Assembly (NCBI GenBank): GCA_963971225.1
Contig: OZ020267.1
Span: 108,339,892 to 108,403,891 of the forward strand
Reading direction: 5' to 3'
DNA from: Melieria omissa
Taxonomy: Eukaryota > Arthropoda > Insecta > Diptera > Ulidiidae
DNA: 64,000 nucleotides
Part shown: positions 13,357 through 23,859 of the stretch, one piece after another
How the letters are laid out: each line of letters opens with the position of its first letter
How positions within the stretch are numbered: position 1 is the first letter of the stretch
The notes under the pieces: model-generated
Database searches by the model: none
What the model saw: the letters and a program-made list of their open reading frames with translations, nothing else
What the model was told of the DNA's origin: nothing
Program-made: the position numbers and the translations under genes

Positions 13357-14268
13357 GGGTTTTCCAACAAGAGGTGTTATTCTGGTATTACAAAAAAAAA
13401 TGCAATTTTTGGAGATAAATGATCGGATGTTTATTTCATAATAAAGAGGAAGGTACGCCGTTAATAATGAAAAACAACATCAGCCAAATCACCACCACAA
13501 CCACGCTTACAGGACCATATCCTTTTCATGAAATTTTCCATAACCAAATCGCAAAGTGGCTGCCCTATGTCCTCGATAGCCTCACGAATTCTATCTTTGA
13601 GGTCTTGAATCGACGCTGGGCTGTTGGCGTACACCTTATCTTCCACGTGGCCCCAAAGGAAGAAGTCGCAAGGCGTTAAATCACAAGATCTCGGTGGCCA
13701 ATTGTGATCACCTCTTCCAGAGATAACACCCAGAGGACCCAATCAGCAAAGACACGACGTTGTTGATGATCGGTCGGCTTGAGTTCTTGTGTTAACTGAA
13801 CTTTATAAGCCTTAAGACCCAAATCTTTATGCAAAATACGGGGTAAAGACGTTTTTGGAATGTCAAATTCCAAAGAAGGACGAGGAATCGACAAACCTGG
13901 GTTTTCTTCAACACTTTGGGCTACAGCAGCAATATTCTCAGTTGTTCTTGAGCGACGTGCACGGGTTTTATTCTTCACATCACTAACTTGTCCCAACAGC
14001 TCGAATTTTTCCACCAATTTCTGTATTGCGGTCCGACAAGGTGCTTCACGACGACCCAAAAATGCTTTAGTTTTGCGAACTGTGATTGCAAGATTTTCAC
14101 CATTTTTGTAGTGAATTTTTAATTTCAATGCGTTGTTGAAGCGTGTATCGTTCCATTTTTAGTAATGGCGTAGTTTCTACTTGTCAAATGTCAAAGAATA
14201 AAAGCTTCAAAAGTGACAGCTACCGAAATACCGGGTGATTCAAAATAACACCTCTTGTTGGAAAACCC
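13357..14268 (-). mobile_element. Internally deleted mariner-family transposon
   Basis: Terminal inverted repeats of about 25 bp start GGGTTTTCCAACAAGAGGTG at both ends (13357-13381 and 14244-14268 inverted). The flanking TA at 13355-13356 and 14269-14270 is the expected target duplication. At 912 bp it is shorter than a usual 1.3-kb mariner because the middle of the transposase gene is missing. Only minor TIR mismatches are seen, so it may be fairly young. It is probably immobile on its own but could be moved by a related transposase. Confidence 0.9.
13461..14156 (-). pseudogene. Mariner transposase pseudogene (central catalytic part deleted)
   Basis: The original start is probably the ATG at 14156 (MERYTLQQRIEI). 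A frameshift then moves reading into the frame open from 14128. That frame carries the helix-turn-helix region, with phrases such as RRSRTTENIAAVAQSVEENP and LHKDLGLKAYKVQLTQELKP, and ends after RRVFADWV near 13740. A further frame carries only the C-terminus (WPPRSCDLTPCDFFLWG to the stop at 13461). The segment between, which in full-length relatives holds the first two catalytic Asp residues, is absent. The third catalytic Asp is expected in the CDLTPCD block. Family assignment from these motifs is strong; activity is excluded. Confidence 0.9.
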
Positions 14269-14649
14269 TATACTAAAATTGATGAAAAATCAATGAGAAT
14301 TATGTAAACGATTAAAATAACCTAATGGGAAGATTATCTTTTCTTAAGGTATTTTCTGGTATCAGAGAGTTTCGAAAAATACATTAATTGTTGAAATACA
14401 TCATTTTTTTACAGATCTACTGATTTATGTGAACATAAAATAAGGACATAATTCCAAAAATATGTCGGTTGAAATTGCGAAGCATGTGTGCAGTTCAAGC
14501 CACAAGTTTACTGTCGTAGGTTTCGTAGTGGAAAGAAGGGTTGGTTAAGCGTTCAGGAAGAAGTGTAGAAATACTGAGACCGGAAAAGATGAATGAGGAA
14601 CTGCATTACTGCAAGTTGGCCTGAGAAAAGTCCACTGCATTTTTGTTTA

Positions 14650-15865
14650 CAGTGTGTTCAACAATAAACGTTATCCGGTTATTCGGTTATCTGTTAAGAA
14701 AATATTTACCAGTTCTGTTTTTACATAAGCGAACATTGTTGCGGGCATTGACGCATAAATTTTAATCAATTATCTTTGTACTTTCCGCTGCGACACGTGT
14801 AACCAGAATGATTGTGCTATTTAAAAACATTTCGAATCGAGCTTGTTGACAAAGTATCCCAAAGGGCCTAAATGGTCAGTTAAAAAACTGCAAAATATCT
14901 TAAAACCACTTCCACGCTATGCAGAAACAGGAAACGTTGACGACGAACCAGAAAGAGGCCGAATCCCCACCACTTACAAGCGGCAGGATAAAGTCATCCA
15001 TGGGCCTTTTGAAAGAAACCCAACGGTCAGTCTGAGAGAGCCAAAAAAATATAATCGGAGAAGGGCCTACATATATTCCTACATCCAATTCGCGACAGGC
15101 TTCAGCAATCAGGCATAAAACGTAGCGGTACTTTGTCGAAACGGCTGCTTTCAAATAGCATATTGATCGTGATTGGACCAAAGTAATATTTACAGATGAG
15201 TTAACTTTTGTGTTGTTGAATTCAATTAGACATGTTTGATTGAAAGAAGGTGAAAAATGTATTCAACGAAGTGAAAAGCATGTCTGTATGGATGCTTCTC
15301 TGTCCAAGGCTTTGTCCCTCTAAAGTGTTTCACCGCAAATTTAAAAACAATAAGAATGCTGAAACTGTACAAGGATTGTTTATTGAAGTCTGCTGAAAAA
15401 TTATATTGGAAAACTACACCGATTGGATACTACAAGAAGATAACGACCCGAAACACAAAAGTATACTAAGTGGAAGTGGAAAGAGGATCCCGATATTGCA
15501 AATTTGGATTGGCCCTCACAGTCACCATATGCAAATCCCATAGAGAATGTTTAGGCTATAATGAAAGCTAAGATATCAAAAAAGAATATAAAATCATCAA
15601 AACATTTTATTCGATTTCTCAAAAGAACGTGTAGGTCTTTCCGTGGAACATGCTGAAATTTTGGCTGCCAGTTGTCGCCAAAGATGTCACGCTATTATAG
15701 ACTATGCAGGAGATTAGACCCCATATTAAACATTATGTCTAAGCTTATAATAATATATATATTTATATTTATAATAATATATATATTTCACAAAGATAAC
15801 ACATTTTTTCAAATAATTGTAATGCAAACTCTATGAGAGAAGAACGTTTTTTGTTGAACACACTG
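14650..15865 (+). mobile_element. Decayed Tc1-like transposon
   Basis: Inverted ends CAGTGTGTTCAACAATAAACG (14650 on) and its inverted partner ending at 15865 differ by one or two bases and are flanked by TA on each side (14648-14649, 15866-15867). The 1216-bp length suits a full-size Tc1-like element. It lies 380 bp from the mariner copy. Inside is a broken transposase gene on the plus strand. Confidence 0.85.
14843..15718 (+). pseudogene. Tc1-like transposase pseudogene (DDE)
   Basis: The N-terminal frame (14843-15118) contains PERGRIPTTYKRQDK and FERNPTVSLREPKK, the linker between the two DNA-binding helix-turn-helix units of Tc1 transposases. Further pieces in shifting frames follow: DRDWTKVIFTDEL (first catalytic Asp) near 15170, WILQEDNDPKH (second Asp) near 15425, and LDWPSQSPYANPIENV (catalytic Glu in PIEN) near 15505. 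Several stops and frameshifts separate them, and the usual SPDANP reads SPYANP. Dead copy. Confidence 0.85.
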
Positions 15866-15896
15866 TATACAAATGGAAAAATAATAATATATTTAG

Positions 15897-16604
15897 GTGT
15901 TTTTTAATGGAAATTTAGTCCAGATTTCTTCAGCAGATTCAATACAAATTCATACAAATTGAAAAATATTTAACTGTTTTTTAATGGAATTTCAGACCAG
16001 ATTTCTTAATGAAATTCAGCAGTTTCAATACGAATGTTTTCACACAAATTGAAAAATATTTAACTGCTTTTTAATGAAATTTCAGTCCAGATTTCTTAAT
16101 GAAATTCAGCAGTTTCAATACGAATGTTTTCATAAAACTTTAAAAATATTTACTGCCTTTTAATGAAATTTCAGTCCAGATTTCTTAATGAAATCCAGCA
16201 GATTCAATACGAATGTTTTCATAAAAATTGAAAAATATTTAACTGCTTCTCAATGAAATTTCAGTCCAGATTTCTTAATGAAATTCAGCAGATTCAATAC
16301 GAATGTTTTCACACAAATTGAAAAATATTTAACTGCTTTTTAATGAAATTTCAGTCCAGATTTCTTAATGAAATTCAGCAGTTTCAATACGAATGTTTTC
16401 ACACAAATTGAAAAATAGTTAACTGCTTTTTAATGAAATTTCAGTCCAGATTTCTTAATGAAATTCAGGAGATTCAATACAAATTCACACAAATTGAAAA
16501 ATATTTAACTGTTTTTTAATGGAATTTCAGACCAGATTTCTTAATGAAATTCAGCAGATTCAATACGAATGTTTTCATACAAATTGAAAAAAATTTAACT
16601 TTCT
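15897..16604. repeat. Satellite, about 90-bp unit, roughly 8 copies
   Basis: A tandem array with the unit AATGAAATTTCAGTCCAGAT, TTCTTAATGAAATTCAGCAG, TTCAATACGAATGTTTTCA and CACAAATTGAAAAATATTT. Copies start about every 90 bases (about 15902, 15978, 16069, 16159, 16250, 16340, 16430, 16515). The array resumes after the inserted element at 17340. No coding potential. Confidence 0.9.
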
Positions 16605-16608
16605 TTAA

Positions 16609-17335
16609 GGGGGAAAGCCACTGTGACGGGTAAAAAAAAAAAATTTTTTTTGTTTTGTTTTAAATCAAAGCTTATATATTCACAAATATGTGTACAAAAT
16701 TTCAAGTCATAATTTCAAAAATTGACTAAGTTACAACGATTTTAGTGAGAGCAGGTAGGCCGGTAGGCAGGTGGACTCAAAACTTTAAACGCGTTTTTCT
16801 CGAAACGACTTTTTTTGAACTGGCGGCATCAATAACTCGAACAATTATGAACCGATTTCTAATTTTTTTTTTTGTTTTGTTCGTCTTAGTAGTGGTTAAG
16901 GTTAAGCGTAGCCGATTTGGAAAATTTTGTTTTTTACTATTTTTTAAACTGTCTCAAAACCAAAAAAACAAGGTCGAAAACATGGAAATATTTTCAATCG
17001 GTCGCCATTTTGTGAAAAATTAAAATAAAGAAAAACGGCTACGTACAAAGATAGCTACATTCATACAGATTACAATAAAATTTTATTTTTTTTTTCTGAG
17101 TACGGGTTTTTGAGAAATCGATGCCGCCATGGAGGGGAAATTTTTTTTCAAGCGCTACGGGATCATCTCTATTGTTTAAACTATTTAATATTTTTTTATA
17201 AAAGTTTGTGGAAATATTATTAGATGTCTGGTTAATAAAATAAAAAAAACCCGATCCAAAAATTCCTATATTTACTCGGTCAAAAAAAATGTTTAAAATC
17301 ACTAATTTTTTTACCCGTCACAGTGGCTTTCCCCC
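16609..17335. mobile_element. TTAA-flanked non-autonomous DNA transposon (piggyBac-type target site)
   Basis: About 30-bp near-perfect inverted repeats begin GGGGGAAAGCCACTGTGACG on each side (from 16609, and inverted ending 17335). Each is bounded by TTAA (16605-16608 and 17336-17339). The 727-bp element sits inside the 90-bp satellite, whose unit resumes immediately after it, so the empty site can be read directly. No transposase frame; the two short frames inside (one per strand) show no motif. TTAA duplication points to piggyBac, with Sola-type elements as an alternative. Confidence 0.8.
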
Positions 17336-17390
17336 TTAATGGAGTTTCAGTTCAGATTTCTTAATGAAATTCACCAGATTCGACAGTTCA
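17336..17390. repeat. Resumed fragment of the 90-bp satellite
   Basis: AATGGAGTTTCAGTTCAGAT and TTCTTAATGAAATTCACCAG continue the satellite interrupted at 16608, then homology ends near 17385. Confidence 0.8.
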
Positions 17391-19738
17391 GTCTCTGCTG
17401 CTTGGCAAAAGAATTACGAAAGTATTACAGGCCTAAATGGCATTCAATAGTTGTGTAGGGGTTCTACAATAAACTAAGAAATATTAGTTAGTTATTTTAA
17501 TTTTCTTTTTCCAAAAAAATTTTTTAATTCTAACTGCCCAAACCATTTCAGCCAACCAAGCAGTTTAACTTTTTTGTAGCTTTTTTGCTAAATAAACAAG
17601 CACATTTAGAAAATATTTCTGACAACAACAATTCCAGTGGGACTACAGAAGCACATCAAATCGAAAAAGATGACATTGTCTGTAATACAAAATTGTGAAC
17701 AGATTCTCCAGCATTATTAAAATATTTACTTATTATCACAAATGGTCGCTTCCACCAAATTTTTTCAATCTTTTGCCTTCAATGGTTTCTAATAATTTGG
17801 ATTTATTGTACTTATTATTATTAATTTTATACATTATTACTTTCTAATATTTTTACACCTTCTCCTAAAATTTTCTTATATATTTTCAATTGATTCAAAC
17901 TGTTTATTTTCTACTTTTAATTTAGTAAAATTCCACCAATCAATGGACCTTCGAATGTTTTGCTTTGCCTGAAAGAGGCGGAAAAAGAAGCTCGTGCAGC
18001 AAAAAAATAAACGAGCGAAATAGAATAACAAAAAAATTGCAAACAGATATACAGAAAGAAGAAGCCGAAGCGCACAAGAAAAATATTGCTTTGCCATTTG
18101 CTATGACAGCTATTTTTGCTAAACGCCATTTTTGTTTGACTGTCATCGGCTTTGGTGTTATTGCCGCCATTGCTTTCTGGAACGTTGGGTTTTTTATAAG
18201 AATATTTTACTCACAATTTTCTTTGAAATGTATGTTTTTTGATTTTTGTTTTTCAAATAACAGAAATCACTTTCGAACCACATTTTCAATGGTACAATTT
18301 TGTTTGTTTGGCTTGCAGCTTTTATGTGAATATTAAAAATATTTCAATTGCTCTGGCCACAGGCAACCAGCCGACACCGACGCACGCACACAGCAGCAAC
18401 GAGCGAGCGCCCAAACCGCTTATCGCACTTTTATGCGCTGCTTTCATGCTTAACACACTTTCGCCAACGGCGTCCCTCGCTCTCGCGTTTCGCCGAGCGG
18501 CGCTCGAGCTGCAAATAGGAGCACGAAGCGCGTGGCGGCAGGCGGCACTGAGCCAACTCCACCTGGGCATTTTTTTTTTCTTTTCACAATACCCAAAATA
18601 CTGCGCGCGACCGTCGCTCATACGCCCCAGTGGCCGCTGCACCGTGTACTCCCGCACAGGCAGCCAGAGCCACACAAACGCACAAACACACACACACACA
18701 CACAGACACATTCATATCCTTTTCACACACCCAAAAATGTTTTTGCTGCTGTCGGTGCTCTATGGCTGTGCTTGGTGTGTTATTGTTGTTGGTTATATTT
18801 GCTGTTGTTGTCTGCTTTATTGCTTGATTATATAAAATTTGATTTTTTCACTACAAAATAGCCCATGACAGTCGTTGACTTCACCATTTTCGCGAACATT
18901 TTTGTCAAAGAATCCTTGTCACATTTACTAAAAATTCGTTTGCTAAGCAACAAAATTTTTCACTTACATTTTACTGCACAAAAAATTGCTCACACCAAAT
19001 AGAATTTCATTTCTTGTTAGTTTTTCACACACATCACTCAACGTCAGTTGAAAGGCGATTTTTTTGCAGCAAAAATTGTACAAAAGTGCAAAAGAATTTT
19101 GTATTTTTCTTCAAAATTGCAATTTTTTCTTACTGTTTTGCAGAGACAATTGCAGTGCAGCACTGACTGGCTGACTAGTTCGGTGTCTACACGTTCGACC
19201 GTCCGCGTCGTTTACTGCGGCCAAGTGTTCTCCGCAGCGCACGAGAACGTTGTTCGAGCCCAGCAGTGTGGCAGCACAATTCGCGCCTCGGCCGCTTCCC
19301 TTTTGGCCAACTTATCAACTTTGCATGCGTCGCAACAACAAAAACCGTATAGGAAAATTATTGGCTCTGGCTGCTGGCTCGGCTCGGCTCGCTGCCGGTG
19401 GCAACGGCGGCTCACAACGGGGGAGGCAAAGCTTTTACTATCGCAGTAAAAGCTGCTTGAGCTTTTAACTAGAAAATTAGACACAGAAATGAAACAAGAA
19501 CAAAGTTAAAGCGGATTTTGTATTAAGGATTTTTTTGTTGTTTGTTTTTGTTATGGCCACAAGCTTGCTGTGCAACTCGAGAGCAAAGTTCTGACAGAGC
19601 ATAGAAATGTTCGGATTGGATGTACTCGTAGTTAAGACTTTGTGTCAAAAAGTCGTATTAGACAGCGAGAATTGGTTTGAAAACGTCTAAAGTGGAGAAT
19701 AATAAAGAAGTTGAAGTTGAGTTGGGACAAGCGAGTTT
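17391..19738. other. Noncoding DNA with GC-rich islands
   Basis: AT-rich to 18340. 18350-18720 is clearly GC-richer with CpG and a (CA)n tract at about 18685-18705. 19140-19440 is a second GC-rich island (for example GACCGTCCGCGTCG, CTCGGCTCGCTGCCGG). Such islands in AT-rich fly DNA often mark promoters, enhancers or noncoding first exons. The open frames through them lack splice context and domain features, so no gene is called. Confidence 0.4.
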
Positions 19739-19739
19739 A

Positions 19740-22150
19740 ATTTTCGAATCAACTTTCTTATTCTTCTCCTACTACTTGTTTGTCTTCTTCTTCTCCTCTT
19801 TGCTTTGCTTGTTCTTGTTATTCCTCATCTTCTTATGATTATGTTTACTCTCCTTTTTATAGTTGTTGTTAGTCGTGTTGTTTTTCTTATTATTGTTTTT
19901 CATAATTTACTTTCATTTACTTTCATAATTTACTTGACTTTCACTTATATTTATAGTTCCACGCCATGTTACTTGGACTTGGATTTGGACTATGAGTCTT
20001 ACCTTTTCTACTTCTACTGTTTTCTTCTATTTTTACTCAAACATTCGCTTCTACTTTTACTTCTGCTTGTTTTTCTACTTTTACTTTTACTTTCGTTTCC
20101 ACTTCCACTTATACTTTTACTTTTATTTTTGTTTCCACTTCTGCTTTTACTTCTTTTTCTTCTTCTTCTCCTCTGCTACTTCTACTTCTTCTTTTATTTA
20201 TACTTCAAATTTTCCTTTGTGGCTACTTTTACTACTACCTTTATTTCCACTTCTTCTTCTTCTTTTTCTACTTCTACTTTACGACTATTCCTACTTCTTT
20301 CACTTTTTTTGTTACTTCTACTTCATCTACTACTGCTACTTCTTCTTTTACTTTTTAGTTCTACTTCTACTTGAACTTTTACTTTTCCACTACTTTACCA
20401 CTTTTTTTACTTTACGTAAACTTTTAATTCTACTTCTACAACTACTTCTACGTCTACTTTTTCTTCTATTTCTACATTTAGTTCTGCTTCTACTTTTACT
20501 TCTTCTCCTACTTCAGCTCTGAGTTTTTCCCTTCCTTGGGTTCTGCTTCTACTTTGACTCCTACTTCTAATTCTACTTCTACTTTTTTTCTACTTCTACT
20601 TTTAGTTCTGCTTCTACTTCTTCTACTACTACTTCTACTTCCACTTCTACTTTTACTTCTTCTCCTACTTCAGCTCTTAGTTTTTCCCTTCCTTTGGTTG
20701 TGCTTCTACTTTGACTCCTACTTCTAATTCTACTTATACTTTTTCTTCTACTTCTACTTTTAGTTCTGCTTCCACTTCTTCTACTACTACTTCTACTTCC
20801 ACTTCTACTTTTACTTCTTCTCCTACTTCAGCTCTTAGTTTTTCCCTTCCTTTGGTTCTGCTTCTACTTTGACTCCTACTTCTAATTCTACTTATACTTT
20901 TTCTTCTACTTCTACTATTAGTTCTGCTTCTACTTCTTCTACTACTACTTCTACTTCCACTTCTACTTTTACTTCTTCTCCTACTTCAGTTCTTAGTTTT
21001 TCCCTTCCTTTGGTTCTGCTTCTACTTTGACTCCTACTTCTAATTCTACTTATACTTTTTCTTCTACTTCTACTATTAGTTCTGCTTCTACTTCTTCTAC
21101 TTCTACTTATACTTCTACTTCTATTTCCACTTCTACTTCTACTTTAGGCCTACTTCAACTACAACTGCTTCGTTTTCTTTTACTTCTACTTCAAATTCTA
21201 CTTTTTCTTCTACTTTTTTACTTTTACTACTACAGCTGCTTCAGCTTCTACTATTAATTCTACTACCACTTCTACTTCGGCTACTACTTCTACTTCTACT
21301 TCCACTTCGACATTTACTTCTACTTCTTCTACTACTACTTCTACTTTGACTCCTACTTTTAATTCTACTTCCACTTTTTCTTTTACTTCTACTTTTAGTT
21401 CTGCTTCTACTTCTTCTACTGCTACTTCTACTTATACTTCTACTTCTATTTCCACTTCTACTTCTACTTTAGGCCTACTTCAACTACAACTGCTTCGTTT
21501 TCTTTTACTTTTACTTCAAATTCTACTTCTTCTTCTACGTTTTTACTTTTACTACTACACTTACTTCAGCTTATACTATTATTTCTACTACCACTTCTAC
21601 TTCTGCTACTACTTCTTCTTCCACTTCTACATTTACTTCTACTTCTACTACTACTTCTATTTCTACTTCATGTGCTTTTACTACTACTACTCCTACTTTC
21701 ACATCTTCTTCTTCTTCCACTTCTATCTTTACTTCTGCTACTTCTACCTATACTTCAACTTCTATATCTTTTTCTACTTCTTCTTGATTTTCTACTTCCA
21801 TTTCAAACACAACTACTCTTACTTTTTCTTTGACTCTTTGTTTTACTTTTTATTTTACTTTTCATTTTACTTTTTCCTTTACTTTTACTTTTTATTTTTC
21901 TTTTCCTTTTTCTTTTTCTTTTTATTTTTCTTTTTCTTTTACTTTTTCTTTTAGTTTTTCCTTTTCTTTTACTTTTACCTTTTCTTTTAGTTTTTCTTTT
22001 ACTTTTACTTCTACTTCGACTTTCGACTTCTTCGTTCATCTTTTACTTCTATTTTTACCGGCAACTGCTTCTTTTTCTTTCAATTTTTCCGTCCTTTTCT
22101 TCTTTTTCTGTTTATCTTATTTGTTTTCATTGTTTCCTTTTTCTATTTCT
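19740..22150. repeat. 2.4-kb pyrimidine satellite (CTTCTA/CTTTTA-type) with higher-order units
   Basis: The plus strand is almost pure C/T with regular A (TTCTAC, TTTTAC, TTCTTC words). A higher-order unit marked by TTTTTCCCTTCC recurs at 20524, 20681, 20839 and 20997 (period 157-158). A second unit marked by TAGGCCTACTTCAACTACAA recurs at 21145 and 21470 (325 apart). The last 300 bp change to TTTTACTTTTTC words. Long Leu/Phe/Ser/Tyr-only frames here are artefacts. The strand asymmetry allows triplex (H-DNA) formation. Confidence 0.9.
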
Positions 22151-23308
22151 TCTTCTTCAGCATATCGACGCTGTTTGAATTTTAACTTGGAATACCCAGC
22201 TGTGAAAGTCCGAAGTCGGTCTGTAACTTAACCTGCTCGCAGTAAAGAATTTGGCGTCAAGTGATATAAGCCACAGAATTAAACCAGAAGAGTACTTAAC
22301 GCTATTTCATTCCTAGATGACCTCTGTCACTTTTCTCTAGAGAGCGTCAGATACCTCAATCAGATAATTTATCTATCAGAATAAAAATCTGAATTTTTTC
22401 AAAGCTCAAACTATTTTTACAACTAAGATGCTATGATCCAAGATATTTGTTCTATGAAAATCGCAGATGACTTCATCTCACCATTTCTTTATTAGCAAAC
22501 ACTACCCACACTTTGACTCATAATTGCACTCAACTCTAACTCAAGTTCAGCCAAACGAAACTAAATATCTCTCTCACTCACTTTAACTTACCACTCTCTT
22601 TCAATTATCTCTCTTTACCTCTATCTCTCTCTCTCCGTGCACTACCAATTTGCATGTAATTTTTCTGCCAATACATCATCGTCGCTTCCATTCATGTGCG
22701 CGTACTTTCCATTATAGCACACACAATACTCCAAGTTACGCAAAAGCCCAACAAACACTAGTTGCAAGTGAACGAGGTGAGGGCAGAGCAAAGAGATAGA
22801 AACGCCAAGCCGGAGTGCACACTCGCGCTGGTAGTATTTGCCCATTTGGCCACATTTGCAGCAACTTTCGAAGGATTTTCAGCAAACGCACGCATACTAA
22901 ATCATTTGTTTACACACGCAAATGTGCGCGCACACACACGCACAGGCCAACACGCACCCACACACACACAAACCAAATAAATGCCGAGCAACCTAAAAGC
23001 GTACGCCGCCGTATGTGCACAAACACATGTTAGTTGGCTGAGAGTTTCCGGCTACAAGCCAAATACTACAGTCGAGTGGCAATTGTGGCAAAGAAACAAA
23101 AACCACAAAAAAAATCAAAATGAGAGCAAATCCGCGTAACGGTTCGGCATTGCAGAAGCAAACAACAAATAAGTCGTATCAAATCGACGACTATCAAATC
23201 GAATCTAACTGTGTGTGCGTGTTTTATTTTTTAATTGAAATTCTTTTTTTGAATAGGAAATTATTGTAGCACAGTTTAACGCAGTTATTATATTACTTTT
23301 TTCAGTTA
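22151..23308. other. Noncoding stretch, partly GC-richer
   Basis: Mixed DNA; CA-rich at 22925-22975, GC-richer at 22680-23060. No supported gene. Short frames near 22640-23030 are on both strands and partly dinucleotide-based. Confidence 0.4.
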
Positions 23309-23600
23309 TTTGAAATTTTTATTAGAATGTTGTGCTATAACTGAAGTTTTTTCAAGGTTTGTGTGTTAATAGTGGGAAGAGGAGTTTGGGTTTCGTACTG
23401 ATTAAAAAAAAAGAAAAAGCAAGAAGAAAGAAGAGAAAAATATAAGATTAAAAAAAAAGAAGAAAGCAAGAAGAAAGAGAACAAGATAAGATTTAAGTTT
23501 TTTGAAATTTTGTATTAGAATGTTGTGCTTGAATTGAAGTTTTTACGACGTTTGTGTGTTAAAAGTGGGAAGCAGATTTTGGTTTTCGTACTGATTACCA
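23309..23600. repeat. Tandem duplication, about 193-bp unit with purine-rich spacer
   Basis: TATTAGAATGTTGTGCT, then TGAAGTTTTT, TTTGTGTGTTAA and TTTCGTACTGATTA occur at 23309-23404 and again at 23502-23598. The spacer is an almost pure A/G run (AAGAAGAAAG words). Confidence 0.8.
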
Positions 23601-23859
23601 AAAAAAATTAAAAATATATTTATTTAAAAATTTTAAAATGTTTGGATTGGGGAGACTTAGGAAATTGTCTAACTTTAATAAGAATATAAAAACTTGTTTA
23701 CACTGTGATCTGTTAGAAGTTTTGTGACTCTCTTAAGGCTCGATCGCATCTATAAGACCCTTGTGAAACCAATACTTGCCAAATATTTATGAATATGTAA
23801 GCAATCAAGTTGAAAGAGTTGCTTGTGTCCAAGATATACGAGTATTATCCAAGGGATTG

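Noticed and set aside
18239..18835. Overlapping plus- and minus-strand frames of 130-200 codons
   Set aside because: They run through a CA microsatellite and a GC-rich island on both strands at once, with no domain or splice support.
19805..21954. Several long open frames (up to about 200 codons) made of Leu, Phe, Ser, Thr and Tyr
   Set aside because: They translate the CTTCTA/CTTTTA satellite; stop codons are absent because the repeat unit avoids them in these frames.
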